In this document: piece by piece, positions 10,644-22,642 of the stretch
Numbering within the stretch: the first letter of the stretch is position 1
How the letters are laid out: the number at the start of each line of letters is the position of its first letter
DNA from: Myoxocephalus aenaeus
Taxonomy: Eukaryota; Chordata; Actinopteri; Perciformes; Cottidae
Direction: 5' to 3'
Assembly (NCBI GenBank): GCA_038501785.1
Contig: JBAMJR010000082.1
Coordinates: 93,501-157,500 of the forward strand
Length of the DNA stretch: 64,000 bases
Translations under genes and position numbers: made by a program
The notes under the pieces: generated by a model
What the model was told of the DNA's origin: nothing
Seen by the model: only the letters and a program-made list of their open reading frames with translations
Databases searched by the model: none

Positions 10644-12089
10644 GCACCAATTATACCACCCGCAAGAACACATTCTTCTTTAGGTTAGAGGACAATTTGT
10701 TCAGCATCTGTGAAATTAGACATGGGTTTACAATGTAGCCTTTTCAATACTGATCACTGTCATACACTCGTGTGTGTGCGTGCGTGTGTGTGTGTGTGTG
10801 CGTTTTAACCTGAAGGGAGTAAAGTTATTTTGTGAGCAGTCTTGGTTTAACTTAAATCAGCGTTTGCACACGAGGAGACCATCTTCATGTTCTGTATTTT
10901 TATGGACCCATAACATGGATTTAGTTTTAGTTTTAGTTTTGCTTCATGCATTTTGCCAAAATGCTTCTTCATGCAGGACGGCCTCAGGCGTACACGGGGC
11001 GGGTAGCCATGACCGAATTGCTTTCCAAAACTCTTTTTTTCTGGTATTGAGCCCAACGATAAACCAAATTTACTATTCCAGTTCACCATAAAATGTATTT
11101 CAAAATACGGCCCGCATGGTGTAATATGTGCTGCTTTGTGTATTTTGGGGGGGGAAGCTATGCTTCACAGTTTTATCTCCAGATGCAAATTCACCATAAA
11201 ACAGAGTGAATGAAATATACGACACAGTGTAGAAAATAAAAGGAAAAAGGATGGTTAAAAACAAAATGTGATACAGAGAGAGTTGAACAATTGAATTTAA
11301 AAGAAACGGTGAAAGCCGTTGAAGAAAACTCTGTTTTGATTGAGCTCAACGCAGCAGCTTCATGTTTAGTTTTAGTCTGAGGGTTTGTAAAGTTATTTTT
11401 CTTTGAGTTGTATGAGGTAAGGTTTGTTTTCATGTCTTAATTCATCCTCCAGTGGAGCAGAACGTATCGGAGGAGTCCGTTCAGAGCCCAAAATCTACTT
11501 TTGGCTGGTGGATGGAAGAATAACTTTCTTTTTACAATCGCAATTTGCTCTAAAAAAAGGTTCTTGTTAAGTTCTCTGTGGTTATCACTATTATGACACT
11601 TTATATCTTTTGACTATATATATAGTCCAAATATATAAAGTGTCAATCTTTTATAGTTTCCTATTTAGTGTCTATTTTGTTGTTAAAAAGCCAGCAGTCA
11701 AATTTACCGCAAATTATGACAATATTCATGTAATTTAGAGCCAAACCAGAGTTCCTCGTATAAAGAAGCTCTTTCTCTCTTTTGCTCGTGGTTTAGCTAC
11801 AAAAAGTTAACTTATTACGTCTGTGGCCGCCGCTCAGGTACACTTTTATATTTAATATTACCAAATGATTCTGCTGGATCTCCACTCACCTGGTTGTTGC
11901 ATATTTGTTTGCGTGTCTTCATTATTGTGCCGGCTGTGACTGAACTGAAAATCCTTAATTAATTTACACTCGAAACAAAAATCTGAACAAAAAGTCACTC
12001 GCCTCTTCCAAAAATCAGTCTTGATTATTTTTACACAACATTTTGATAACTAAGCCCATTATTTTACTCTCCAATCAATGTCTGCTCTA

Positions 12090-12091
<2 letters not shown>
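10641..12091. other. AT-rich unique sequence
   Basis: No gene recognised. A short GT run lies at 10771-10801 and (TTTTAG)n-like repeats at 10919-10940. It contains an inverted repeat, listed separately. Confidence 0.5.
11594..11645. repeat. near-perfect palindrome (hairpin)
   Basis: Arms of about 26 bp: TGACACTTTATAT at the left end mirrors ATATAAAGTGTCA at the right end, with the inner GACTATATATATAGTC fully self-complementary. Only two mismatched pairs are visible between. No known element is recognised around it. Confidence 0.85.

Positions 12092-12162
<71 letters not shown>
12092..12162. repeat. (CT)n microsatellite
   Basis: About 71 bp of pure CT. Confidence 0.98.
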
Positions 12163-12165
<3 letters not shown>

Positions 12166-12204
12166 CTTCCACCAGCGTGCAGAGAGTACAGGTGGGAATT
12201 TTTA

Positions 12205-12480
12205 CTTTAATAATAACTTTTATATAGCACCTTTAAAAAAACAACTAAAAACAACTAGAGTTTACAAAGTGCTTTGACAGCCGGAGCAAAAAGAAAAGCA
12301 ATAAAACAGAAACATTGAGGCCCAACAAAAGTTAAAGTTTAAACCCCGATAAAACGGTAGAAAAGATGAAACAACGAAACCAATCCAAGAACAAACTAAG
12401 AAATAAAACAAAGTAACATAATACAAATAAAATACAGCAGTATAACCGCTAACTTTACCAGACAGTTATTACATTGTAAT
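12205..12480 (-). mobile_element. LINE-like 3' tail insertion, copy 2
   Basis: Begins with AATAATAACTT and 'TATATAGCACCTTTAAAAA', then 'TTTACAAAGTGCTTTGACA'. It is the same family as 7047 and 62430, in the same orientation. The body is degenerate A-rich sequence. Confidence 0.6.
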
Positions 12481-12860
12481 TCATTAACACGCATTGCCTT
12501 GCATGATGCCTTCAAGCTCTACTCTGTAAAAATAAGTGTGGGGCGAAGGTAGATTATAACTCCATCATGGGTTCACATGTAATCCTTTAACACGTAGTTT
12601 TGGGAGATAAACTTTAATAACAAACAGTTTGTTTTTACAGCAAATATTGAATAGACGTCAGAGAGGGAATTTGGACCTCTTCAACTTCCTAAGAGTTTTT
12701 ATTTATTATTATTATTAAACCAATTATTGAAATAAAAATCCAATCTTTCATTTTCTATTCATTTGAATTGTGTGTATTCTGCAAATAGCCACTATAGAAC
12801 AACAAAGTGACTTTGGGATGGTGGAAATTATGCCGTGCAGTTGCCTTTCCAGTGCTAGAC

Positions 12861-12862
<2 letters not shown>
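12481..12862. other. AT-rich unique sequence
   Basis: No gene recognised. Confidence 0.5.

Positions 12863-12904
<42 letters not shown>
12863..12904. repeat. (AT)n microsatellite
   Basis: About 42 bp of AT. Confidence 0.97.
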
Positions 12905-12906
<2 letters not shown>

Positions 12907-13077
12907 ATTATATGGACATTTTAGGAACAAAAGCATTCATTACGTTACCGTCTGTGCACCAAAACTACACCCTGATATGAATCTGTGGCTGTTTACTTCA
13001 CTGGGGCTACAGAGGCTACTGCTGCAGGAAGTATGTGTGGCAGCATATCAGAGGACTGTAACACAGCCCTCTCATTT

Positions 13078-13079
<2 letters not shown>

Positions 13080-13122
<43 letters not shown>
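13080..13122. repeat. (GT)n microsatellite
   Basis: About 43 bp of GT. Confidence 0.98.
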
Positions 13123-13124
<2 letters not shown>

Positions 13125-14124
13125 AGTGTGAGAGGGAGAGACTGGACTCCAGTTAAATCAAAGCTGCCTCTGTGCTTGCTCCCTGAATCCCCTGTTGGTA
13201 AAAACTCAGTTTGTCTGGGAGCTAAAAGAGACCGGTGAATTATTAAAGCTTGCTGAAGCTTCACTCACAGAGAACCAGCAGACCACTGAGACACACACAC
13301 ACACATGCACACACACACACACACACGCACACAGAAAGGCCGGTCCAGTGTGATGCCCGCAGGGTGCCAGACTCTCAATCGCTGCACATGGAGCGTGTTG
13401 ACTGCTCGTGCTGAGCAAAGCTTCTGGATTTCACTGCTTGCAGCTGCAGATGTTTTTCTGTAGCCGTAACAAACCTGCAGCTATCGGCTATACCGTTACC
13501 ACAAATATCACCCCACCTATAGCGCAACATTTGAACTCAAGAGTCGCACGAGATTAGATGAAGATCCGCCGTCGCTCTTTCATGCTCCAACCTTGTTTTA
13601 AAGATTCATTCTGATGGCGTTTGTGTTTCATAATAAAAAAACAGCGGCGTTGTTAATTTAAATGTGAAACGAACTCTGGGGATCATTGGAAGGTAACTCC
13701 TCGGAGATTTAACGGACATAAACTATGTGCACTTTTTCAATTACGCTGCAAAGCCAGAGGAAATGGAATCTCCAGCTTCCTGAAAGTGAAACCCGGCAGT
13801 TAAATCCTCTTCGTCCATCCCGCTGATCTCCCAACCGAGATCCTGGTCGACTCGCCTGTCGTCGCTGTGTGGATTCTGTGATTTATGTCGTTGTGGGGAC
13901 CTCTGACTGCACTAGACGGGTCTCCACGAGGTGTTTCTATTCATCCTCCGTGATGCTTTGACACCAGGCTTTAGCTTCACGAGCTAACGTCTCTGCTCTC
14001 TCTAACTAACAGAATGTCAACGTATGTTTTATGAGAATGCAACGGATCACAACACACGGTCCGGATCATGTCGAGGATTTGAGTCCATCAACCACGAAAG
14101 AAAGAAGGGAGCAAATAGACCTTT
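13123..14124. other. unique sequence with an interrupted AC run
   Basis: An AC run with two interruptions lies at 13291-13332. The rest is mixed composition and no gene is recognised. Confidence 0.5.
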
Positions 14125-15290
14125 TTTTCTGCCAATAGTTGATGATCCACATTGGCAGATATATACGGGTGGTTTTTGTGGATTATTTTTGGCGGCTGGT
14201 CTACGAGGCTCTAGACCAGGGGTCACCAACCTTTTTGAAGCCGAGAGCTACTTCAAGGGTACAAAATAATACGAAGGGCTACTTGTTTGATACAAACTTC
14301 CTGAACAACAAAGTTACACAGATCACTATCTATTTAACCCCTATCTAACTATCTAACTCTATCTAACTCTATCTAACCCCCTTCAGAAATGGTCGGAGTT
14401 AGGGCTGGGCGGTATGGCCAAAAATTAATATCACAGTATTTTGTAAGATTCTGGCGTATTTTTTTTCTTCAGTAAACGCATTCATTCATTGATGCTGAAA
14501 AGGACCGCAGGCCAACTGAACAGCTGTTTTTACGTTGGTACATAGAGGGTGTTAGGAAGCTAAACCTGGAGGGACTTAGGACCCAGGGGAATGTAGGTGA
14601 AAAAAAACAGGAAGGGTCTGTCTCTTCCTGCGACGGAGTTTCTTCTTGGTGTGATAGTGGGCGAGCTTTACCCAGCATGCTCTGTGGTGTAATTTTATAA
14701 ATGTACAATTATTAGTGTTACAAATTGTTAATAAGTCACAAACTGTTGTGTCTTGGTGTTTTACCTGTTAAAATGTGTTAGTTGTGGGTTATTAATTGTT
14801 GTTATAAAGTTTTAACCACGACTAAAGTTAGAACCATGATACAAGTTAGAACCATGACACGTAAGTAGCTCCGACCGCTGCGCGCACACCAGTGATTATT
14901 ATTATTTTTTCATTCTTTTTCTTGTGAAAGCTCATAAGCGTGTTCTATTTTTAGAACATGCTTCGCGGGCGACTAGCGTGGTCTCTGCGGGCGACCAGGT
15001 GCCCGCGGGCACCGTGTTGGCTACCCCTGCTCTAGACTATTTTATAGCCACCGTCCCAAAAATCACATCAACCGCTCTGAAGTCAGTGGAAAGCATCAAA
15101 AATGTTTAATGTTATTCTTTTACTTTGTTATAGTCATCTATAGTGTTTTTATTAATATTTTTTAATTAGAACAAACAATTCAAATTATTAGGAAATAAAA
15201 GATTGTATGTTTATTGATTATAAAAACCTTCATTATTAGTTTTAATAATGTATAATAAACTGCTTGGAGCTATTGGACGTTAAACAGCTC
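14125..15290 (+). repeat. old dispersed repeat, copy 2, interrupted by a hAT element
   Basis: 14125-14216 and 15038-15290 together align with the copy at 6838-7480 (shared 'GATGATCCA', 'CACCGTCCCAAAAAT', 'GCTCTGAAGTC', 'AAAGATTGTAT', 'CTGCTTGGAGCTA'). The alignment resumes exactly after the inserted element and its duplicated target, so the insertion came later. Confidence 0.78.
14217..15029. mobile_element. non-autonomous hAT element with 8-bp target duplication
   Basis: Left end CAGGGGTCACCAACC and right end TTGGCTACCCCTG are inverted repeats, flanked by an exact 8-bp duplication CTCTAGAC (14209-14216 and 15030-15037). An 8-bp duplication and CAGGGGT ends are typical of the hAT superfamily. 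There is no transposase frame in its 813 bp. The interior contains (ATCTAACT)n-like repeats at 14337-14382, a 'GGGCTGGGCGGTATGGCC' segment at 14402 that looks like the end of a further teleost repeat, and 14610-14882, which recurs inverted at 27236-27494. Confidence 0.9.
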
Positions 15291-15681
15291 CTAATTCACA
15301 CAACACACATTTCACCAGATCACATGTGAACACATCATGACACAATTTGGAGTTTTAGCAAATCTTAAAATCCAGACAGCAGAATTTGAGTTTCTATTTC
15401 GAGACACGGACACGGTTGTTTGCTCTCGGCTCAGCGGCCTTAATAATGTACATCGTCGTGGATTATGTTGACTTTATTTATCATCACTTTGTGAGCAACT
15501 GAGTTCATGATCTTCAGTCACAGTTTTTTTAAGAACGTCATTTCAGGCTTATTATATCTTTGCTATAAACATGTTCAAGCAATAACAATGTGTTAGCACA
15601 TTTTTCTAGTAAATGAGCGCAGAGAGAACACCGGTGGTTTAATCCCGCTGCTTAAAGGGAGCCGGTCTCCAGCGCTTACAT
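15291..15681. other. unique sequence
   Basis: No gene recognised. Confidence 0.4.
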
Positions 15682-16151
15682 CAAGGGTGTCAAACATACG
15701 GCCGGATCCGGCACGCCAGGGGGTCCAGTCCGGCCCGAGGGATAATTGTAAAAATTTCTTAAAAATAAATAAAAAAAGAAGATTTTTTTTTTTGCCCTTA
15801 TTTAGGACTTGAACCACAGATCCTTTGATTGAAAGACAGGCGCTCTAACCATTGAGCCACAGTCACAATTACCTAAAGATATTGCCCAACTGCAACTGAA
15901 TCTGCAGAGGAGAGCCCAGGCAGGTAAACAGTGGGCTGATGTCTGATTTTTTGGTCTTTATGTTTCTGGTTTATTGTAGAAAGACCTTAAAATAGGGTTT
16001 ATCATCCAAAACCCTTCATCAATGATTTAAACATAGAGAAATATTGTCATTATGTTATGCGTTATTATGCTGTGATTTTACCGGTCCGGCCCACTCAAGA
16101 TCAAAATGGTTAGCATGCGGCCCCTTGACTAAAATGAGTTTGACACCCCTG
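15682..16151. mobile_element. second non-autonomous hAT element
   Basis: Ends CAAGGGTGTCAAAC and GTTTGACACCCCTG are inverted repeats. The flanks GCTTACAT (15674-15681) and GTTTACAT (16152-16159) are an 8-bp target duplication with one mismatch. The family is distinct from the element at 14217. 470 bp, no transposase frame. It contains a tRNA-like sequence on the minus strand. Confidence 0.88.
15796..15868 (-). pseudogene. tRNA-like sequence inside the hAT element
   Basis: Read on the minus strand it has an A-box-like TGGCTCAATGGT (15848-15859) within a paired D-arm (GCTC/GAGC) and a B-box-like GGTTCAAGTCC (15805-15815), at normal tRNA spacing. The anticodon loop would read CTTTCAA (TTC at the anticodon position). 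The anticodon, T and acceptor stems do not pair properly, so this is a degenerate tRNA or SINE head, not a working tRNA. Confidence 0.65.
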
Positions 16152-16159
16152 GTTTACAT

Positions 16160-17406
16160 GAAGCCGTTTGTGCCGCCCGGATGAGCTGACGATCACGCGG
16201 TCCCTCTAAGTGCCGTCCACACGCGATAAAACTCTCGGTTTGAACGCCCGGCTCGTCGTGTCGGCCGCTGCTGCACCGCAGCTCGACGTGGCCCAGCCTT
16301 CACCCAGCATTTATTTTATTTAAGCCCCCTCATTAATCCCGTAGAAGTGTGAGACACCTGTATTTTGCCCTTCCCTTGCTGTCATTATATGGATTCTGTA
16401 GCGCTGAGCAACGGCCTGATGCCGAGACTCCATTTTCTTCCGCTCTGGCCTTGACACCAGAGTGGAAACCAATGAAGCGCCAGCATCAGTGACCCACAGA
16501 TAGTATGGGTCTCAATGCGTTGTATTAGTGTAAACGATGAGCGGGGCGCTCCATAGTGGGATAAATTGATCACTGAGATGTTTACCGAATTACCTCTAAA
16601 ATAGCTTAAACCTCCAGGCACTCATTGTATTGACCCGCGTGACAAATGCCGCCAATCTGCCACTCCGGGAAGAGGAAAACAAACGCGTTCAATTACCTGC
16701 TAATCCCATTTGATCAAGGTCTAGTGTGTAATAGTAGTCAAAGTCCTCCAGCCACACTTTCTCTCTGCATTTCCTACTTGGTGTCATTTTCTAGTCTTGG
16801 GAGATTGCAACCAATCTATTCTTGCAAGCCAGTGGCAAGTGATCTGCTCTGTGTGTGTGTGTGTGAGTGTGTGTGTGTGTGAGTGTGTGTGGTAGCCTGC
16901 ATTGACTGCTGCTAGTCAAGCCGGCTTTCATTATCAAGCAGGTAATAACACAGAGCACTGGGTCTAACTCAACCGGCAGTGGACTCATTAATATAAACAG
17001 GACCCTAAACCCAAACTCAATTTACTTGAAAGCCTCTTTGGAGACGGGGGTTTCAGCGAAGAGTCTTCGCCTGAGAGTGTGTGTGTGGTCGTGTGTGTGT
17101 GTGTGTGTCCAAGAAAGGTATTAATCATTGCTCTCCCACAGCCTCCCGCACCAATACACAAAGCCCTCTGAGTGAGCGTGCATGTGCATTACAAAGCTCC
17201 AATTAGATGGCTGATCAGTGGTGTATATTTAAGTAGTCACTCATCTCTTCACACACACACACACACCCCACACACACACACTCATATCTCTTCCATTAAT
17301 GAGTCCAATTAGTACATGCAAATATTTACTTTTAACGAGCATTTGTGATTTATCACACTGTTCACTCTTTTAAAACAAACAGTCTGAGTCATTTTTGTGT
17401 AGGTGC

Positions 17407-17409
<3 letters not shown>
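16160..17409. other. unique sequence, candidate conserved non-coding stretch
   Basis: About 16360-16740 is complex, repeat-free and rich in TGACC/AATTA-like words; no coding frame is credible. Short GT/CA runs lie at 16851-16891, 17079-17108 and 17252-17281. Confidence 0.4.

Positions 17410-17447
<38 letters not shown>
17410..17447. repeat. (AC)n microsatellite
   Basis: About 38 bp of AC; a second AC run lies at 17585-17626. Confidence 0.97.
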
Positions 17448-17448
<1 letters not shown>

Positions 17449-18229
17449 CCCTCTTTATTCATGAAGGCCGTCAGCTCATTAGGCACTCCTGTAGAGTAAG
17501 ATCATCAGCAATGTGGGGAGAAGAATCAGAAGAGGAGAGGGAACATCCCAATATTCTTCACTGCTATAGTCGGCTATGCAGACAGACACACACACACACA
17601 CACACACACAGACACACACACACACCCGTGTATCAGGCATTGATTTAGGGTGTGCGACTGTAATGGGTACCACTCCACCACCATCAGATTAATGACACCC
17701 AGACAAGGCAGAAGTCACTGGGAGGAGGTGGAGTGGGGGAGTACGGAGGAGATTAAATAGAGGGAAACAGAGAGATGCTCTCTTAGGGCGTTATTGCTGA
17801 GAGGTACTTAAATGTGCTGCACATAGCATTTTTAGAATATCAATACATCATTGGCAAACGTGTTATGATACCTTCGTAGAATCGACGTGAATAAACGGCG
17901 GCTATTACAAACGCTAGTTTTTTTCTTCTTCTTCAAAATAAGACTAAATGTTCCTCAGATCTTTGCTTCCTTTCGTGCCGACTCGTTTGTGCTGCAGAGC
18001 TGTCCACTTCCTGCAAAATCGGACTTAATGCCATGTAATATAAAATGCAGCGTCGAGGCCATTAGAGGCTGCGGGTCGCCTTGGTGAAGAAAAGTATTTT
18101 TATTTATTTTATTTTATAACACACATTCTGTTTCAGGATTAATGCGCCGATGATTTATTAATTTTAATATGCTGCACGTCGTCGACTTCAGTACAACGTG
18201 TACTATGTATGTACATAGTATACTACGTG
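17448..18229. other. unique sequence
   Basis: AC run at 17585-17626. About 17880-18085 is complex, moderately GC-rich sequence. 18199-18221 contains an imperfect palindrome (TACTATGTAT/GTACATAGTA) just left of the next element. Confidence 0.4.
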
Positions 18230-18231
18230 TA

Positions 18232-18556
18232 CCGTAAAAGTCGGGTTACAAGCCGCTCCTACCTCCGGTCAGTGTCCCGCTGTAGCAAGCTAGGAGCAGT
18301 GCTAGCTAGCGCTGCTGCTGCTAGCGCCCCGCTGCTGCTGCTAGCGCCCCGCTGCTGCTGCTACTGGCCGCGTCCCCTCTGCCCAAGTCGGGTGTAGAGC
18401 CGGTGCTGGTCCCGCTACCTTCGGTGGTTGTCGGGGAGCTAGCGGAGAGCTAGCGGAAGTTAGCGCGGAACTAGCATGAGCGCCAGCTGGCTACAGCGGG
18501 GAGCAAACGGGGACACTGACCGAAGGTAGTAGCGGCGTATAACCCGACTTTTACGG
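18232..18556 (-). mobile_element. TA-flanked foldback element, copy A
   Basis: Ends begin CCGTAAAAGTCGGGTTACAA, and the right end is the inverted complement (AACCCGACTTTTACGG). Both sides are flanked by TA (18230-18231, 18557-18558). Subterminal inverted sequence continues through ACCT(T/C)CGGTCAGTGTCCC. The core is CTGCTGCTGCTAGC-type repeats. No frame for a transposase. Orientation is opposite to copies B and C, judged by the 'GGGCAGAGGGGACGCGG' segment, which is complementary here. Confidence 0.88.
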
Positions 18557-18558
18557 TA

Positions 18559-19093
18559 TATATCGAAACTATAATGTGAATGTAAACCATGTCATATGCG
18601 TAGTCAAGCGGCTACAATGTGAGGGGCGTATTTGTTGTTGTTGTTGTTGTTTGGCCCACCTAAAAGTCGGGTGGCTTTGAAGAGAGGTTATAGACGACGG
18701 TTTGAGTTTGACTTTCTGTAGAAGGCTCGGTGTTCGAGCTCGAGTGAAGCTCCTGGTATCGGATGAAACCAGGAAAAAAATAGGAAATCCGTGCCCACCA
18801 ACCACTTCGTTCTTGTCGGGACGGTTAATAACAATTTAGAAGTCGGGCCACATTGTAGCGATTTATCACCGTGTTCCCTCGACCTCTCACTTGAAACTAC
18901 GTGAATGAAAATTGGTTTAATAGTTTGCCACGAGTCTCCCTTTTACAAAAATGCTCTCAAATCTGCCTTCCGGGGCCCGTTAACTGTCTTGACGTTGCAT
19001 TACTTGAGTGTGACTGGAAAGCCGAGACTCCTGTGGATCCAATAGGTCCGGTTGCATTCATGTTAGTCCCCCATAGCAGCCTTTTCATCGTAG
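18559..19093. other. unique sequence with (TTG)n
   Basis: (TTG)7 lies at 18630-18651. No gene recognised. Confidence 0.45.
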
Positions 19094-19300
19094 TGGGGCG
19101 GCTGTGGCTCAATCGTCCTTCAATCGGCGGTTCGAGCCCCGGCTCTGCTCGTCCATGAGTCCTTGTGCAAGACACTTAACCCTAAATTGCTATAAATGGG
19201 TGTGAATGGTTGGTTAGAGTCCTGATGGGCAGGTGGCACCCTGCACCCTCCCACCAATGGATGAATGGATGTGAATGGATGGATTAATGAATGAAACTTG
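19094..19300 (+). mobile_element. SINE-like dispersed repeat with tRNA-like head
   Basis: Opens with a short tRNA-like head: TGGCTCAATCGTCC followed by the B-box-like GGTTCGAGCCC at 19129-19139. Then comes a body I recognise from many fish genomes ('CCTTGTGCAAGACACTTAACC') and a tail of GAATGGATG-type repeats (19256-19297). Part of the D-arm region is missing. The class (SINE or non-autonomous DNA element) is uncertain. Confidence 0.65.
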
Positions 19301-19524
19301 ACGTCACTATAAAATGACGTCTTGTGACCTCCAGGAGAATCCCAGCCTCGTGAAACTTAACAACCACAGCCAGTAGACCATTCAGACGCTGTTGGGCTTT
19401 CCTGTGGACACTGACAATGAGGGGGTTTCTGATTATGCTTCTCCAATTGGTCGAAAGAGGCAAATCTTGCAGAAATCTCCATACATTTTAGATACTCCTA
19501 GTGTATGCTCCCCTGTTTTCCCCC

Positions 19525-19865
19525 TCCTGTCAGTTGTGTTGTCATGTGCTGATGTTTTCTTTTTGTCAGTCTACAGTTTCCACCCCCGGTTTCCGCCCAC
19601 TGCCATTTAAGGACCGCGACGTTCCCTGGCCCGTTGTCGGGTCGTTCCAGTACCAGTCTGGTTTTCTTCACGAGAGCGGTTGAGTTGCCCTCCCGACTCT
19701 GGAGCAGGAGAGGACGATCTCCTGTTTTTTTTACTGGACATTACCGGTCCTATTTGTTTGTTTCTATTCTTTGTGTTTTGCATATTCGTAATAAAGTCCG
19801 CCCTTGGAGTTCGAGCTGCTGTGTGTGTTGCATTTGGGTCCTCCACATCACACACCCATAACCGA
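19525..19865 (+). mobile_element. possible solo LTR (Gypsy-like) fragment
   Basis: The segment contains a polyadenylation signal AATAAA at 19790-19795, preceded by a T-rich stretch and followed by 'GCATTTGGGTCCTCCACATC', which resembles the 3' part of fish Gypsy LTRs. A start near TGTCAG (about 19529) is a guess, no target duplication is clear, and no internal retroviral-type genes are present. Confidence 0.45.
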
Positions 19866-20097
19866 AAACTATCTTTATACATTCTCAAGTGTGTTAGGGG
19901 ACCCTTTTACATCAGGTCATGTTAGGTATCAAATTAAACATAAAAATCAGGGCTACAATAATATATAATCCCCATATACAACCTCTAAACACAACTCAAA
20001 CAATAAATAGGCCCAAAAATGTACTTATGAGACATAAATAGGCAGGGAAATGACCATCATACCATCATATTGCTGTTAGCCCTCATATGCTCTAAAC
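19866..20097. other. AT-rich unique sequence
   Basis: No gene recognised. Confidence 0.4.
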
Positions 20098-20200
20098 CAG
20101 TGGTTCTCAACTGGTCTGGCTGCGGGAACCACCACCACCCCTCAATGACAAGCCTCCAATAAATAATGAACTTTTTCTCTTCTCTCTGTAGTTTTTTGTT
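20098..20200 (+). mobile_element. one end of a hAT-like element (truncated)
   Basis: CAGTGGTTCTCAACTGGTCT matches the terminal pattern of a common vertebrate hAT family (recognised from memory). The matching inverted end is not found within the next kilobase, so the copy is truncated or decayed. Confidence 0.5.
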
Positions 20201-22328
20201 AAGTTAATGTTTAAAAAAAAAAAATCCTTTGTCACATTTCACTAAACATATGCTTAAAGTTTTGTGTTTTTCACTGCAAATGTCTACCTGTTCCAGATAT
20301 CGCTTATCGGTCTCCTCAACTAATAATAATAATAATAATAATAATTGATATCAGTCCGAGGACGCGATCACAGAACTATTTACACGTCTGCAACATCGAT
20401 GACTACACACTACACACTAAATTAGGATGTAGTACAAACACAAGGTAACGTCTTTCAAAATAAAAGCACAGGAGTTGTTGAGCGATGTCTGAGGAATACT
20501 GTTCTTTAAATACACAAAAAAAAAATTAAGAAAGTGTAAAGGACCGGTGGTAACTGTAACACTATGAATGTAACTACTCCCGAACATACTGTCTTTACAT
20601 TTGATTATTGTTTACTCAAGTGTAACAATAGTGTACATGCATTGGGTGTGAAAACCCAATCATGAAAGGCATAATACTCAAGCTTATGAATCAAGAATAA
20701 AACATTTATAACTGTTTATGCATTGAATACTAATGAGTGTTGGAGCAATGCTTTATAAATTATGAATTAAGTGTTTACTAATGCTAGATAGTGTGTAGTT
20801 ATTATAACACTAAAAAGGACGACAATGGGCCTTGGGTGAAGAGGGGTGGAGCAGAGGAGGTTAAGGAGCTTACTGTGTTGTTAAAGGGAAGATCACGGCA
20901 GAATAAGTGGCGGCTTTCAGTCATTGTTGCTTACCTTCACATCCTGATAAACCTCCACCTCCACCGCTTATGGACTTACTCGCTGAAGCTCGCTGCATCG
21001 TTCATTTGTGAGGACGCGTGCAGTTTAAATCACGCAGAACGGCACTTCTTGCACCCGCTTGGGGGAGGAGTGCTCCTATGAGTGCCATGAATCAATCCCA
21101 GACCTATTGTTTTATTATCTATATTTAACCAGCAAATCCTTGGCTTAGAAGAGCATATATACGTACTTTTTTTTTTCATGTTTTAAAGATAATTCGACCA
21201 TAAGTATGAACAAGATGTTTCGAAAAGGACTACGAGAGAGCTCCCCACGTTTTGGAAAATATTAATTTTCGTAGCGTTAGCTTGATGCTACATGCGATTA
21301 GCGCACCTTTCTATAAAGCTTGCGACCTACAGAATCCGCCAAAACCACAGAATCGCAACTTCCAACCATATTTCTACTAGCAAAACTATTTTTCCCAGCA
21401 AAAAAAAATGAAATATTACATTTGGATTAAAGGAAATCCCACGCGGCTTTGTTTGGCATCAAAATGAGCGCCTGCTTCCGCTTCCACCTGCTGGCGTGTT
21501 TTGGGAGGCGTTCGAGGTTCAGCATAAAAAAGTGCGGGCCTTTCTAGTCGCAGAGGATCTGATGCTACGGGTCATACTGTGACTACGGGTCAGTTTACTC
21601 ATTTTGAGTGGCTAAAAGGGCCGTCAAACTCATTTTGATGGCTTAAGGCGGTTCCCACAGGTTTGCATGATTAAAAGGAGGGAGGGGGTTTGGACTGAAA
21701 TCCGACTTTGTACGGAAGAGATTTGATGCATTTTGTGTAAAGTTATGATCCTTAAGGAAAGTTATGATACATAAGGAACTATTGTATGTTAATTGTTTAC
21801 ACATATACAAGTAATCTCACAAGGGTTTCTGTATTATATCACTTTAAATTATTCAAATAGCCCTTGTGGTTGAGGAGATAACCCAGTTCTAGTATGGGTA
21901 AGGCCCTGTTTTGGAAAAAAACTGTTTTTTAAAACGTCACGTTTTATCCACGTCAAATCTTTTACTCTCCGACTAATCGGAGCAGCGATGCAATTGAATC
22001 ACGGCGCAATCAAAGACAAATATTTTTTTGAAATTAGCTGTAAAAGATTGAGAATTAAAAAGAAGATACTATTCATATAGGATTTGCTTGAACGGGTTTC
22101 GCCACAGGGAAATCATGTGGAAAAGTCTTGATTAACACACTGTACCGTGTTTCCGGTGTGCCGGTCACCAGAGAGCCGTGTGTGTGGGAGATTCAGCCCA
22201 AACCAAACACTAATATATTCAGCAGTGTGTACCAATTACTTTTTATGATTATCTCTGACCTGTAGGTGTGTGTGACAGACGGGGGTTGGGTTCTCATGTC
22301 TTGCCATAACCGTGATTGTACAGTATAT

Positions 22329-22329
<1 letters not shown>
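20201..22329. other. AT-rich, mostly unique sequence
   Basis: (AAT)n lies at 20323-20344. A 96-codon frame at 20791-21081 has no recognisable domain. About 21846-21872 shares an exact 27-bp word, inverted, with 25839-25865. Confidence 0.45.

Positions 22330-22379
<50 letters not shown>
22330..22379. repeat. (GT)n microsatellite
   Basis: About 50 bp of GT. Confidence 0.98.
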
Positions 22380-22380
<1 letters not shown>

Positions 22381-22488
22381 CTAATCTGATTGCTGCAGCA
22401 TGATCATCTGCTATGTTTTATTCATCTGGGAGTCACCATGCTAATGGAAAAAAGGAGGTGCTTGAGTCCACATGCAGATATGTTGGCC

Positions 22489-22491
<3 letters not shown>

Positions 22492-22539
<48 letters not shown>
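22492..22539. repeat. (GT)n microsatellite
   Basis: About 48 bp of GT. Confidence 0.98.
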
Positions 22540-22540
<1 letters not shown>

Positions 22541-22642
22541 CTAGTTCTCTGACCCTGTTGCTCTGATTAGCCGTGTAGATGGCTGCTCTGTACGTCAGTG
22601 GAAGATCGGTAGGGGGAGGGAGAAGCTGTGCTGTCGTTTCTT

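Noticed and set aside
15796..15868. Functional tRNA gene
   Set aside because: A- and B-boxes are present, but the anticodon, T and acceptor stems do not pair; it lies within a transposon.
20791..21081. 96-codon frame
   Set aside because: No recognised motif, and it is within the length expected by chance in 64 kb.
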